A DNA stretch of 64,000 nt from Lotus japonicus (GCF_012489685.1 NC_080046.1:31527763-31591762); one strand, 5' to 3'. Positions 12,355-24,766 are shown, counted from the stretch's first letter. Notes: generated from the sequence alone by a model not told the origin. Program-made: numbers and translations.

Positions 12355-12410
12355 TATATATATATATGTGACCCCATGTGTACTTCTGAAAGATCATCAA
12401 CATCTATATA
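12355..12410 (+). promoter_or_regulatory. FAD3 core promoter candidates
   Basis: Two TATA-like boxes precede the gene: the TATATATATATAT run near 12355-12367 and CTATATAG near 12404-12411. The second would put transcription start ~12435 and a short leader before the ATG at 12496. Inference only. Confidence 0.4.
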
Positions 12411-12495
12411 GCTTTTACTTATTACTTATTCTATAGCTAAAATCTATCTCTTCTCTGCGCCAGACCATTGTAGCAGAGAGAGACATTTAGCAACA

Positions 12496-15400
12496 ATGGT
12501 GAAAGGACCAGAATCTCTCCCAAATGGTGTTAATGGTGTAGGGAATGGGCACCACCACCAAGATTATTTTGATCCAAGTGCTCCTCCACCGTTCAAGATT
12601 GGAGAAATCAGAGCAGCCATTCCCAAACATTGCTGGGTGAAGAATCCATGGAGGTCTCTGAGTTATGTTCTCAGGGATGTCTTGGTTGTAACAGCATTGG
12701 GGGCTGCAGCACTTCACTTCAATAACTGGCTCTTCTGGCCACTCTACTGGGCTGCTCAGGGCACAATGTTCTGGGCACTTTTTGTTCTTGGACATGATTG
12801 GTAAATTTATTCATTTTTTCAACACAATGCCCATTCATTCATTGTTATTACTTATTAACATGTTTGGTTTGACGATTTGCACAGAACAACAACTTTGTTA
12901 CTCAAATACTAAATGTATTTTTAGAAATCCTTCTACAATTGATTTTGAAATCTAGCTTCTGCATTTCAGAATTAGATTTGGTAAAATTGAAGTTGATCCA
13001 AACATGCAGTAACAATCCTGACTCATTGTTATGAGCATGTTTGATTTTACGATTTGCACATAACAACTCAATGTTTGTTGTAAAACCCTTTTATAGTTAA
13101 TTCTTCCAGCAGAATCAATTCTCAACATATGGGTTTTAGAATTAGATTCTACTAAGCTCATGTTGTCAGACTTGTAATTCCAAAGCATTTCAATGTGCAA
13201 CCAATTATGCTATATGTTATGCCTTCTCAATGAACCAATCTTATGCATTTCAATTGGTTATGATTTGTGTATTGTATTTGAAGTTTGAATCTTTCTTCAT
13301 TGAACAGTGGCCATGGAAGCTTTTCAGACAGTCTCATGCTCAATAGTGTGGTGGGCCACATCCTGCACTCCTTTATTCTTGTACCATACCATGGATGGTT
13401 AGTTCTTTTTAGCACCTTTTTCCCTTTTGCTTTTCTTATCCTTGATGTTCTTTTCTTCACCACATCTTTAATCTGGTTAGGCACTAAACCATGTTACTCT
13501 GGCTCTTGAATTTTGCAGGAGAATTAGCCACAGAACTCACCATCAAAACCATGGACATGTTGAGAAAGATGAATCATGGGTTCCTGTATGTGCATTGTAG
13601 TTCCTTAATTTTCAATTTTGTTTAGGCAATAGAAGAAAAGGGAAATCTAACGATGCAACTTGTTAAGACTTTTCAATTTTCATGATTATGGGTCTTTTTC
13701 TTTGTCTTGATTTCAGATGACAGAGAAGATTTACAAAAATCTAGACAGTGCGACAAAAACCCTGAGATTCTCCTTTCCTTTTCCAATCTTTGCATACCCA
13801 TTTTATTTGGTGAGAACTTAAATTGTTTTCAAAATTATTGAGGTAAAATTAAATTGAAGGTTCTTAGATTGGATCTCACTAAGTTTTTCTGATATGAATT
13901 ATACCATAATGTTACAGTGGAACAGAAGCCCTGGAAAAGAAGGGTCTCATTTCAACCCATTCAGCAAACTGTTCACCCCAAGTGACAGAAGAGACGTGTT
14001 CACTTCAACTCTTTGTTGGTCCATCATGTTCTGTGCACTTCTCTGTCTATCCTTCATAATGGGTCCATCTTTTATGTTCATGCTATATGGAATTCCCTAT
14101 TTGGTAATTATCTCACTCTAACATCCTCTTTTCAAGTTAATCAGTTAGAAAATTTCTCATGGTAGTTGTTCAACTCTTTTTACCAATTATTTTAAGGATC
14201 TAAGAGCGATTTAATAGCATATTTAGTTCTGAGGTAGAAAATTTCATAATCACCAAAAAAAAAAAATGTTCACAGTCAATTAATGGTTGTGTTTGCATTT
14301 TTAGCTCTGCATATTTCAAGGCAATTTAAATGCTCGACCGATTCAAATCTTTTATTTTATTTTTAAATGGATTCAAATCTTTTAAGTCGTGCATGTGTTT
14401 TTTTTTTCTAACTTGATCATAAATAGAAAAGTCACTATCATCTTTATAATGTTGTGGGGTCTAATGAAAATAAATATAGAAGTATATAATAGTAAAATAT
14501 AATTGAGTGAATAAATATTTTAGAATAGTTGGGAAGGAGTACAAAATTAGTTAAGTTTCTTGAAGTATAAAAAATGTATGTTTAAAAAAAATAAAAAAAT
14601 GTATGATACTATAAGAAATTGTAATATTAATAGAGATGCTTTAAAATATTGGGTTAAATACACTTCTAATAGATCACTCAAAAACAAGTGTACATATAAC
14701 ACAACTTTTAACATGTAAAGTGACATAAATCATTTTATCTTTTGGTTAGCATAAAAAGTTCTGATCAACATAAACTTTTTTTTTTGTTAGTTATTGGATG
14801 AAAAATCAACTTCATTTGTAATACTCCCTCTGTTCCTAAATATAAGATCTATTCCAAAAAATTTCGCTTATTAAGAAAGCACTTAATGTGACTAATTAGT
14901 GTATTGATTTTTTAAAAATGCATACATTCTTCCCTATTTACCCTTTGTCATTTTCTCTTACTAATAATCATTGCATTCATAGTTAGTTGGAATAGTAGTA
15001 ATTAATGGTAGGTGGTAACTTTAAAATTGAAAACATACAATTAATGTGAGGGGTGAATATGGAATAGTACAAAACCTTTTGCTAGATTTTTGTAAGAGGT
15101 CTTATATTTAAGAAAATGAAAATTTTGAAACTAGATCTTATAATTAGGAACGGAGGAAGTAATATAGAAACTTAAATTGTATATGAAACCTATATGGACT
15201 AAAATCATATATTTCTGGACCAATTGATAACTAAGCATAAAGCATCTACATTTGATATCAGTCAAGTCATGTGCCAAACATATTCACTTATTTGAACATG
15301 TGTAGATCTTCGTGGTCTGGTTGGACTTCGTGACATACTTGCATCACCATGGTTACAAGCAGAAGCTACCTTGGTACCGTGGCAAGGTAACATCCCAAAG

Positions 15401-16890
15401 CTCATTTTTTCGCTTCAATTTTCTTGTGTAAGAAAATAGTTCTTTATTTTTATAAATTATTGTAAGTGTTATATTTTTTATGTTTAAAATTTTATATCAA
15501 AAGAGTAAAAGAAAAAAGTTTATATATTGAGAGACAAATTCCACACTTATTTTGGAAAGCGTGTTGCCTGTTTGGGAAAGAAAAGCAAGGTTCACTTTAA
15601 ACGCGGTTGGGTTGCACGTGGAATCTGACGAAAATCCAAAGATCGAAAAATTGACAAATCAAAAACAAATATAACATATTTTAAAAAATAGTTATTTAAG
15701 TAAAAGATTATTTTCTTTACTGTTTAAACATATTCTATCTATAATATGCTTTATACGCATTTTGTCATCATCCCTCATAAGACTGTAGGTCATTAACGTG
15801 TTACTTGACTCTGCAATTTGACAGGAATGGGATTATCTTAGGGGTGGTCTTACAACCGTTGATCGTGACTATGGTTGGGTTAACAACATTCACCATGACA
15901 TTGGCACACATGTTATTCATCATCTTTTCCCTCAAATTCCTCACTATCATTTGGTAGAAGCGGTATGTACCCGTAATTAACTGTTGAATGGTTTTTTTTT
16001 TTTTTTTTTAAATGGTTAAATTTGTCCTAAAACATGTTAGGCCCTGATAAATTCTTTTGTAGAATAAGAAAATATCTTTGTGGTTTCTAATTATATAAAA
16101 TGTGTGTCAGAGGTTAACATGACTAGTGTTTTATTTAATCACAAGAATATACTTGATCTACATTTTACACAGTAAGGTACATAGAGAGTATATTCTAAGT
16201 CCATAGACATACTTGTCCGAGCACATCACTTTAAAGAACCATTTAAACCATTCACTCCATAATTAATCTTTCTGTTTTGTTGATTTTTTAATCGAGTGGG
16301 TGTTCAATTTCATTTCAACAATAACAAGTGTCTTTAAAAAAAGAAAACACTCATGCGGTACTTAATTGTATCAAATGTTGGTCAAGTAACTTGATCAACG
16401 TTTTGTTAACCATAAAACTTAACTTGATCAACATTGAATAACATCGAAAATCGCAGAGTATTTTCCTGAACAAGGAACTTACTCAACACTTACACTTTGA
16501 ATGACGACATTTTATTTTACTAGTAATTCAGTCCATGCAATCTACAAAATCTCTTTCTATGGTTCACAATATATAATAACAGAAAAGAGACAAAAGACCA
16601 CAATCTCAAAACACAAAAAGACACACATTACCTTAAGAATCTCTGCAACATGTTTGATGATTTCCATTGTTTTTAATTGTACAACACAGACACAAGCAGC
16701 AAAGCCAGTGCTTGGAAAGTATTACCGAGAGCCAGAGAAATCTGGGCCATTCCCACTCCATCTAATCAAGTACTTCCAGCGCAGCATAAGTCAGGACCAT
16801 TTCGTGAGTGAAACTGGAGACATTGTCTTTTACCAAACAGATCCTCTGCTCCTAAAAAATTCGTGTCTCAACAACAACAAGACTCACTAG
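12496..16890 (+). CDS. FAD3: ER omega-3 fatty acid desaturase FAD3, eight exons
   Basis: Converts linoleate to alpha-linolenate on ER phospholipids. Exons: 12496-12800, 13308-13397, 13519-13585, 13717-13809, 13918-14103, 15306-15386, 15825-15962, 16690-16890; all introns are GT-AG and the 1161-nt CDS encodes 386 residues, normal for the family. The three di-iron His boxes are intact: HDCGH (100-104, split by intron 1), HRTHH (136-140), HVIHH (303-307). There is a hydrophobic stretch at ~70-98. There is no long N-terminal extension, so it is the microsomal rather than plastid (FAD7/8) form. ATG context is AACAATGGT. The exon sizes 90, 67, 93, 186, 81 and 138 match the known plant FAD3 layout as I recall it. 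No premature stops or missing residues; it looks functional. Introns 1 and 5 carry MITEs. Confidence 0.95.
12859..13006. mobile_element. MITE-like repeat in FAD3 intron 1
   Basis: Begins CATGTTTGG and ends CCAAACATG, a 9-bp perfect inverted repeat, about 148 bp. Target duplication not clear. A related degenerate block follows at 13032-13165 (CATGTTTGATTTTACGATTT...), so intron 1 holds two relatives in direct orientation. Confidence 0.6.
13032..13165. repeat. Degenerate second copy of intron-1 MITE
   Basis: Shares CATGTTTG, ACGATTTGCACA and TTTTAGAATTAGATT with the block at 12859-13006 but lacks a clean right end. Confidence 0.45.
14824..15159. mobile_element. Stowaway-type MITE in FAD3 intron 5
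   Basis: Ends CTCCCTCTGTTCCTAAATA and (other strand) CTTCCTCCGTTCCTAATTA, the Stowaway (Tc1/Mariner) consensus, flanked by TA on both sides (14822-14823, 15160-15161). 336 bp, non-coding. Confidence 0.85.
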
Positions 16891-17397
16891 TAGTAGTAGT
16901 AACGTGTGTGTTTGCTCCTAAATTGATCATAATGCACCATGCCACTCAAGTTTTAACTTTTCTTGGCTGGCACCCTTGCTCTTATTTTTCAAAAAAATAA
17001 ATGATTTTGACCTTTATGTCAAAAATACATTTATCTAGTTCAGTTCTACAAGCTTGATCATGGTAAAAAGTCTTCTATATGTAATCTTATACATTATGAT
17101 TAAGATTCATTTTTAAGTAGTAACTCTTTTTGTTTTACCTCTTGTTACGTTTAATTTCATATGTATTGAAGCATAAAAGTTTTGAGTTTATTTCACTTGA
17201 GAATCTTTTTTATTTCTTTTTAATTTTTAAAAGCTTGAAGTTTTTTTTTCGATGGAACACAAAATATAAAGTTAAAAGACAGTTAATGTGAAGTGACGTT
17301 CAACCTAACATAGTACCGCATTAAGTACTGCCATAGATTACATTTCATCAAGAGCTCACTTTGTTTTGTTGTCCATAGCAACGTCACCTGTTATAAT
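16891..17397 (+). other. FAD3 3' UTR and downstream flank
   Basis: After the TAG stop comes a short TAG repeat and AT-rich DNA with an AATAAA candidate polyadenylation signal at 16996-17001. No further gene before the Stowaway at 17400. Confidence 0.5.
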
Positions 17398-17399
17398 TA

Positions 17400-17941
17400 C
17401 TCCCCTCTGTTCCTATGTATAGGTCATAAATATTTTTTTTTTATAGGCATAGGATTAAATATATTGAAGAGAAGTATAAGGGGTACTTCAACCCAATACA
17501 AGTGATGAAATAGGGGAAAAAAATTACAAAGAAATGCTAAATGAAACCCACCCCTTCCCCCTCCTTGGAAGAAGGATCTAAGGAAGAGGCTTCATTAAAA
17601 CCTTACTAGGAAAAACCCCATTGGGAAAACCTAGTGAAGGAAAAAGAGTACCCCTTACTAAGAACCAGGAGAAACTTCCAAGAGGTCATAAATACCTAAT
17701 TATCTTATATTCAGAAAATAGATACTAGTAATAAATTTCTACATAAAATGATTATTAGTTTTCCTATATTACACTCATTTACTTTCCTATGAATTTCTCT
17801 CTGTAAGTTAATATTTCTAAAAGTTCATCATCTCTTTCATATTAAATATGTGGTAAATTTGGGAAAAAATTATACAAAGTGACTTATTTTAGGAACAATT
17901 TTTTTTCACAAAAAGTGACTTATAAGAAGGATAGAAGAGAG
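17400..17941. mobile_element. Stowaway-like MITE interrupted by a retroposon
   Basis: Left end CTCCCCTCTGTTCC, right end (other strand) CTCTCTTCTATCC, with TA at 17398-17399 and 17942-17943. The continuation AAGTCAC/AGGTCAT is shared by both arms. The interior is split by the insertion 17433-17682; about 280 bp without it. Confidence 0.7.
17433..17682 (-). mobile_element. Poly(A)-tailed retroposon (SINE- or LINE-derived)
   Basis: 250-bp insertion flanked by perfect 12-bp direct repeats AGGTCATAAATA (17421-17432 and 17683-17694). A run of T starts at 17433, which is a poly(A) tail on the minus strand. These are hallmarks of target-primed reverse transcription. No coding region. The AAACC/GGAAAA-rich core resembles retroposon sequence seen in other plants, but I cannot assign a family. 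Confidence 0.75.
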
Positions 17942-18369
17942 TATGTTTTTTAGTGTTTTAGATGGACAGCTCGCATATAATCTCAGCAACTTGAAAATAT
18001 TTCTTTTAGTGATTTTATATTTATAAATTTTTCTCTTGCGTGTCAACTTGCCATTAAGTTGAGGAGTTGATTCTTCCATCTCACATTCTCAAACGGACTA
18101 ACTCGCCTAGCTCGCTATAGGCAGGTTGAGAGAGGGATGAGTTGGCTCATATTGTCACCTTTAAATTAGATGTGTATTCATGTTTCATACGGAAAACTAA
18201 TGATACTATTAATGATTGAAGGTTGAGTTCAACCTATAGCAACCCAAACAATATTTCATAAAGAACTATTTCGAAAAAAAAACATTTCATAAAGAACTTA
18301 TTTACTTTTGACGGCCATTGATGAGCACTACACAAGACTGAATTCCATTAATTGATTTGCATCTTTTTA

Positions 18370-18734
18370 GGGCCTGTTTGGCATCCCGTTACAAACTGAT
18401 GTTTGAATTAACGTGATTTTGTTAAAATGATTTTAAGTAAAATTGTGTTTGAGCAAACATGATTTATGTTTGGATGATTTGTAACAAACGTGATTTTAAA
18501 ATAATGAATACCGTTTGGATGATATTAATTGAGGTGAGTATTTTCACCCATCAACGCTGAACGCCCAACGCCAACGCTCGAATTTTTAGATTCCAAAAAA
18601 ATGTGATTTTGATGCAAAACAGCGTTAACGCGTTAAGGAAAACGCAGATCCAAACGGCTTGACGAAACTGCAAAACGACGTTTATGGCAACGCAACGCAC
18701 GTTTGGCCTCTCCAACGCCAATCCAAACAGGCCC
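18370..18734. mobile_element. PIF/Harbinger (Tourist-like) MITE
   Basis: Terminal inverted repeats GGGCCTGTTTGG on both ends, with 3-bp TTA duplications at 18367-18369 and 18735-18737. 365 bp, non-coding; contains several AACGC-rich stretches. Confidence 0.85.
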
Positions 18735-18737
18735 TTA

Positions 18738-19555
18738 CTAGTTGTTGTTTGTCCTATGTGAAGTCCTGCTTTTTGTTATAGTTTTATAATTTTTAAAAAA
18801 TAATATACCCACAGTGTGTGTTTGGACCTCTCGAGGTTGGAGTTTGTTACTTGATGTATGGCTTAAGTGCGATGATGATATATTCTTGCAAAGTTCGATG
18901 AAACAAACAAAAATTAAAGTTTTCAGAAACTGTTGAGAGGAAATCAACAGGCTGTCAGTATCTCAATGTTTTTTATAATAAAACCATCAGAAAAATGAAC
19001 GTTGGTGGTGTTTTCTGTTTAGAACCTGTGATGAAGACATAGGAAGTGGGTGTGACTGTGACAGTGCCACTGTGACCATTTGCTTATTCTTTCTTTCTTT
19101 TTGATCCAAGCTTATTCTTTCTTTCATTTGAGAGAATCCCATGCCCACTTTGTCAAAATTAGGAAATAAGTTTGTTCACCCTCTAAATCCAGCTACACTT
19201 GAAGTGAAATAGGAAGAGAAAGAGAGAAATATAATAAGAAAATAATTAGAGAAATAGATGAAGGTAAGTGAAATAAGATGAAATAAAGAATGATGTTAAA
19301 AATTTAAGAATTAATTTATATAAATAAGTGATGAAAGAGAAAATTTAAAACAAGTCACCATTAACTTTTTCTAAATAATGATTGATTCAAATATAAAGAA
19401 AAATATTACCGAATAATCTGGCACATATGTTTTTAACGAACATACAATAGACCGCTGTTAATTCAAAATTTGGCTTAAGGTTTATCGACACAAACATGTC
19501 GAAATATGACCTATGAAGAGCCAGAAAGTTAATTTGATTGCAGAATTCGACAAAC
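18738..19555. other. Intergenic, no gene seen
   Basis: AT-rich sequence with a partly duplicated TTATTCTTTCTTTC stretch at ~19080-19130. No gene or RNA recognised. Confidence 0.5.
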
Positions 19556-19559
19556 ACAA

Positions 19560-20328
19560 TGCCTGAAGCGGTTACGTGAAAAGCGAACACGTGTGAGCAC
19601 CCACGATGCAACAGAAACGGTTAAGAGCGTGTGCCTTCACCCACGACGCAAGCCACCCACGATGCAGGCAAACGGTTGAGGTGCATCCCTCTCCCACGAT
19701 GCAAGAAGCTTCTAGAGCAAGTAAGAGATCGTGGATCACCAAGCCCACGAACCCGTTTAGCAGAAGAAGAAACCGCCAAGGACATGTGAGGAAATGGAGC
19801 ACTATAAATAAGAGAAGATCATTCAGAATAAGGGGTTCCCAACTCAACTCCAAAACTCACTAAAAAGCTCACATGTCCGCATCAAAGAGACTTCAAGAGC
19901 CCAACGTGATGATGAAGGAGTATGTTGCAGAACCAGCCCTTTACAATTCCTGCATTTGACGCTTTTAAGTTTGTTGTTTTGTTCAAGTTTCCTTTTAATT
20001 TCCTGTCGATTTCTTGTCTGATATAATTTCTCTTTGCTTTCAATTTACATTTTCTGTACATTGCTGATGACCCGAGATTTAAGACTATTTTTCTAGTTTA
20101 TTTGCATGCATTTTAATATATTATTTAAGATATTTTACTCATTTTAGGACACTTTAGGTTTATTTCATGCATTTTAATATTTTTATTAAGTTTTAGTATT
20201 TTATATTATTTTCTAGATATTATTAGGATTTATTTACTTTAATTTAGGATTAGATAAGTTTATTTTAAGTTGTTATCTTATTTTTATCTTCTATTTATTT
20301 TATTTTATTGTTATTTTAGGGGGTTAAG
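19560..20328 (+). promoter_or_regulatory. LTR- or pararetrovirus-like promoter block
   Basis: Four near-copies of CCCACGATGCA (about 19599, 19639, 19654, 19691) and a CACGTG G-box (~19588) lie upstream of a TATA-like CTATAAATAAG (~19802). Pyrimidine- and T-rich DNA follows to 20328, where element B's LTR begins. The organisation resembles an LTR or pararetroviral promoter with direct-repeat enhancers, but no coding region, primer site or second repeat is visible. It could also be a fragment of an LTR truncated by element B. Confidence 0.35.
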
Positions 20329-20951
20329 TGTAACACCCCGATTTCCGGGTGCCACTTTAGTAACCAAAAAAAAACTTTACGCGGAAAACAGGTAATTTTT
20401 TTTTCGTTTTCTTTTCTTTCAAATTAAGCGATAGAGAAATAAAGACAAAACCCAAAGACAAAACCCAACTGTCACTCCCCGATTTCGGTGGCGTCACTTT
20501 AGTAACCAAAAGAAATACTTAAGCGGAAAAACGTGAATTATTTTTTTTTCCGACAATATAACTAAAGACAAAAATAATAAACACCTCAACAAAAGATAAA
20601 AGAAACTAATGTACAACTATATATACATGCCCCGCTAATACCAACCACGTCATGAGTGACCTCCAGTGACGGGTGACAGAAAGAAAGTAACGCCCGAAGG
20701 CAATATGTACAGTCCAAGGTAAAATACTGTGTCCGCAACACTATACCTCAAAAACTGAGAACAAGTTGGCCCAGCGGCCTAAGAAAAGACCTCCTAAATC
20801 CAACCAGCTCTCTGTGATCTCCATAGGAAAACCACACAAAAAGCTACCGGTAGGAAACTACCCTGTCCCGAATCTGAAAACATGACGGTCAGAGCTACGA
20901 CACTACTCCTACACTAATCCCAACTCGAGGAGCCCACACTAGCACTCGATC

Positions 20952-21431
20952 CTACACGCTAGCGCGGTCGTCGTCCGAATCTGCATCCAGGACAACTAAG
21001 TCGACATACACAATCCTACCCTCTCTATCCACCTTGACGCGCTCCTGCACTGATCTCTCGGGCTCGGGGCCCGGACCATGATCCTCGATGACAGCAGCAG
21101 TAAACGAACTGGACTCCGTCGAAGTCCCACCCACTAGCACCTCCTCAGAGGGGTCCTCATCATCCGAAGATAATGGTGGTGGTGGTGGTCCTCCCAAGCC
21201 GGGTCCACAATGCACGCTGGGCGGCAAGTTGAAGCTCAATATATGTCTCCTCAATACCCCCTCCGTCAAGCGTCCAAAACGGTCAACACAGTCCTCCATG
21301 ACCCGACCGGTGTAGGTCGCACGGTGGCCTACGGGATCGACCACCCATGCACCTGGGTCGTCCTGGTCAAGCATCTCGAATCTGGTCCCCCCCGAAGGGC
21401 TGATCATCGTAAACCAATCCGCCATACTCAT
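20952..21431 (-). CDS. LTR-encoded ORF of unknown function (solo LTR)
   Basis: I do not recognise this protein. From ATG at 21431 it is 159 residues, starting MSMADWFTMISPSGG. A longer frame begins at a GTG (21461), but the ATG matches where homology to the B-LTR protein begins. The N-terminal ~78 residues (to SVHCGPG) are about 72% identical by eye to the ORF at 24767-25432. Next come a proline run with SDDEDPSEE, then a diverged tail ending acidic (DADSDDD). It contains no zinc knuckle, RT or integrase motif. It lies on the sense strand of the LTR, about 2.3 kb downstream of the TATA box, thus within the predicted leader RNA. A CATTGTCAG motif abuts the ATG and could be a 3' splice site. 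Confidence 0.6.
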   Translation of the reverse strand: MSMADWFTMISPSGGTRFEMLDQDDPGAWVVDPVGHRATYTGRVMEDCVDRFGRLTEGVLRRHILSFNLPPSVHCGPGLGGPPPPPLSSDDEDPSEEVLVGGTSTESSSFTAAVIEDHGPGPEPERSVQERVKVDREGRIVYVDLVVLDADSDDDRASV

Positions 21432-22089
21432 CTGACAATGGCGTAGTCCGCCCAAACACACACAGAAGACGCGAGGGTCAACTTCAAAGAATTATATAAA
21501 TAATAAAACCAGATATACAGGATAATAATTATTAGCCTCTCGGCTTATAAATTTAGGGATAACTTCCTAGGGTTGCATGTATCACAAAGAATATAAAAGA
21601 TCATAATAACAATTAGCATGCCTCAAATAGGATAAACCAGTATCAATCACACTCAGCAACTAAGTCAGAATGTATGTTGCATGAAATGCAATGCTGGTTA
21701 ACAAGATGCATTCCGGAAGAAAAGGATGGACATCAACGAGACGGCCCTAACATCAGCCACGGTGGGTACCTCCCTGCTCGCGTGTCTCTTACACCACACA
21801 AAAGTAGTCAGATCAGCAGTGAACCCGTAGGTCTGCCATTCCGTCTGCTACTATGGACCACCGTAGTGTCCTAAATATGGAAATCCGGGTCTTATGACCA
21901 TTTTGGAATCCACCGAGGTCCGATATCACGCCGTGTATTAACCTCAAAATGAGTGCATGAATGCAAGTGATTAGCCAAACAACGTCTCCGACCTCACTCG
22001 ACACGTCGCCACGTGTTCTAAATAACTTAATGTCTCTAAAAGAATACCCTAAGGTAAATGTCGATTCTGCGACAAAATGAATTAATCAA

Positions 22090-22290
22090 AAGAAGAAGAA
22101 TGTACTTTGGAACTCATGGTTCCCGGCTAAACTTTAGATAACCAACCAATAAACTGCTCATCGAGCGAAAAGGTACCGAAGTACTTGGAAACTAAAGTTT
22201 CCGGCTAAACTTTAGATAGCCAAACATTAAACTGCTCATCGAGCGAAAGAGTACGATTGTACTTAGAAACTCGTATGTTCCCTCGAAACT
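22090..22290 (-). repeat. Structured twin repeat in solo LTR
   Basis: Two ~75-95-bp direct repeats related to 31085-31262. On the sense strand they include AGTAC-TTCG-GTACC, AGTAC-AATC-GTACT, GGAAACT-TT-AGTTTCC and GGAAC-CATGA-GTTCC hairpins plus the shared block GCTCGATGAGCAGTTTA. Confidence 0.65.
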
Positions 22291-23745
22291 TGGACTCGAC
22301 GACACTTCTCATATCTTCAAAACTAAGGTTCAAGCTCTAAGTTCTTATCTAAGGTTGTTATCATTGTTCAAGGGTTTTAGAGATTAATTAATGTCTTATG
22401 AATTTTCCTTGAGGAAATAGTTTTCTTTTAGTCTTATAACGTTCCTATGAGTTTCAGGGATTCCATAATCCCAATTAATTTCTGAGAAGGTCTCGATCCA
22501 TTAAAACATAACAAAGTCCGAACTCCGTTCGTCCTTTTCAAACTCTCTCAAAAATCTCATAAAAATTCGGCATGACTTGCCCGCAATCCTCACTCCTCAG
22601 AATCACAGTTATAAGTGGAATAACATAAATCAGCTCAATCAATAACCATAAACAGCATATTCCAACACATCCTAGATTAACCATTTAGCACATAACATGT
22701 GAATCATTTAGCACACAATATCATGGCATCAAGTACTCAACAAGATCAGCCGAAGCCTCAGAAAACATTTCAGCCCTTTAGCAATTAAGTGCATAACACA
22801 TAAACCAAGTCGAATTCGTCGACACCTAAAGCATTATCTAGTAATTCAGAGAGTAGCCCTCACCGGTGGGTCTTCCAGCTTCCTCCTCACGGGTTCCTTC
22901 ACGCTCCTCTCCTTGATCTCCAGGAAACTCCTCAATAGAACCTTAAGCAAAAATCACCAAAAATCAACACAATGAGTCAAAAACTCAGCAAACAATAAAT
23001 CCTAGGGTTACACGGTACATTACAACCTCCGTGGTACGACAATCTAACGCGTTAAGACAAGTTTTCGAAAAAGTCGGATTTCCTCCCCCCCTTGGTATAG
23101 CTCTCGGCCACTTTCCTTAATTGGGAGGGTCGATTTTTCTTCGATCAAACTTGGTTCCTAGATTAACATTAGCCGTAACTAAGACGGTTCTAAGCTCGGA
23201 AAAATTTTCGGATCGAAAACTGATATAGGGGTAGTTTGGTCATTATTTTCAGCTCAGAATTTCAAAATTGGATTTTTGAAAAACAAATTGGATGGGGACG
23301 TCAACAACGACGTTTATGACGACTAATCCTACTAGCACTAAGCCAAGTCGATAGTTTTCAGCTTAAAGGTTGCGACTTTGCCTAAAAATGGGTATTTGAT
23401 GCAAAAATTGATCCCGGCGGCATTTCGTCGACATCTGACAAAATCTAATCCGCAGAACACGCTCAGGAGCATGCAGGGAATAAGTTTAGACACTGAAATC
23501 AGCTTATTTGGACAGTTTTACAAAAAGCTCAAAACTTTGAGCACAGAAAGACATAGAAGAAGTCGACAGAAACGACGATCAGAAGAGAGATATAGTTTAC
23601 CTACCTCAAGTTCTTCGATTAGCAACGATCGGTGAAGCAAACGGGCAATAATCGGCGAAATCAGGATCCTCTCTTTCTCTCTTGGAGCTCGCGGTTTTGG
23701 GGGAGGGAATGGGTGAGTTTTTTTGCAAAAAATCTAATTTTCAAG

Positions 23746-23755
23746 CTATTTATAG
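23746..23755 (-). promoter_or_regulatory. Putative TATA box of solo LTR
   Basis: CTATAAATAG on the minus strand, 664 bp from the LTR start, at the position equivalent to the TATA boxes in LTRs A, B and C. Confidence 0.6.
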
Positions 23756-24766
23756 GTTTTGGAAAATGCGGAAAAATGATTTTTTCGCGATTCCGATTTT
23801 TCCTGCGCGTTCCTCTGCGAATTCTAAGATAGGTTCTGGCGACAGAATTCCAGAACTCAAAACAGGATTCTTGGAATTAAACCAAACGATCCAAAGTCGG
23901 TGTGAGTCGGTTCATCCCGAAAAACTACTTTTTGCAGTGATCATCGGAAGAGAAAACTTCCTTCTGAAGAAAGATTAGAAATAACGAGAGAAATAGGCGA
24001 ACGCGGGTGGAATCTTCTTTTGAAGCTTCGAATAGAAAAAGTCTTCATCGTCCGTTGATTTCAGGTTTCTTGAACTATCAGGGATTCCGTTTCGGCAAAC
24101 TTTCGAGAATTGGAATTTGGCGTTCGTACATTCTAGGCTTTCGCATCGAAACACTTGTTTATAGACGAAAAAGAGAAATTCTAACATTTCTCCGAAGATT
24201 TTTGGAATTAGTTTCCATCGTGTCCTAATGTGTAATTTAACTATTCACTAAAACCTTTGACCTAGGATTAGGCGAATGTTAGTCGTGCTATAACTCCTAT
24301 CGGTTTTCCGATAAAATTCTTGGACTTTTCCTGGACCTTTTCCTTCACAAATTTATTTTAATCAAATAAACCCTTATATTTTATTCACTTGTCCAAAGCT
24401 TAAAAACTTGGGCCTTACACCAACAACTAAACTAACCGATATACAATATATACACATGTACAGCCTCAGCTGCACTCCATGTCACGCGAACCCGCAGTGA
24501 CTCCAAAGTAGTATGCCCGAAGGCAAATATGTACAACATCAGTAATGTACGCAAAGGTATCAAAATACAGTTATCCAAAGAGAAAGTCGGCACCCAAAAA
24601 TGGCCTGAACAAAAGACCCCTATACTCCGACAGACTCTCTGTGATCCTCCTCAAAAGAACCACACAAAAAGCCACACATCGGAAACCTACCCGATCCCAA
24701 AAAGTAAGACGATCAGAGCTCTACACAAAAAAATGTTGCTAGCCTAACCTACCCTCCCAGCTCAGC

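Larger units (their letters stand above)
20470..24419 (-). repeat. Solo LTR of a third Tekay-like family
   Basis: 3.95-kb LTR with TG...CA ends (TGTAAGGCCCAAG at 24419, GGGGAGTGACA at 20470), flanked by a perfect 5-bp duplication CCAAC (20465-20469, 24420-24424). There is no internal domain, so it is the product of LTR-LTR recombination after insertion into element B's LTR. It resembles LTR A/C in its first ~700 bp, the TATA region and the structured repeats near 22090-22290, but is clearly diverged. It carries a sense-strand ORF (20952-21431). Confidence 0.92.

Noticed and set aside
12487..12795. 102-codon frame antisense to FAD3 exon 1
   Set aside because: Shadow of the FAD3 coding strand, which has clear family motifs.
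20066..20328. Gene or LTR start at TGATGACCCGAG, as at the end of the 9556-10829 block
   Set aside because: Similarity is limited to about ten bases; surrounding DNA is T-rich and unrelated.
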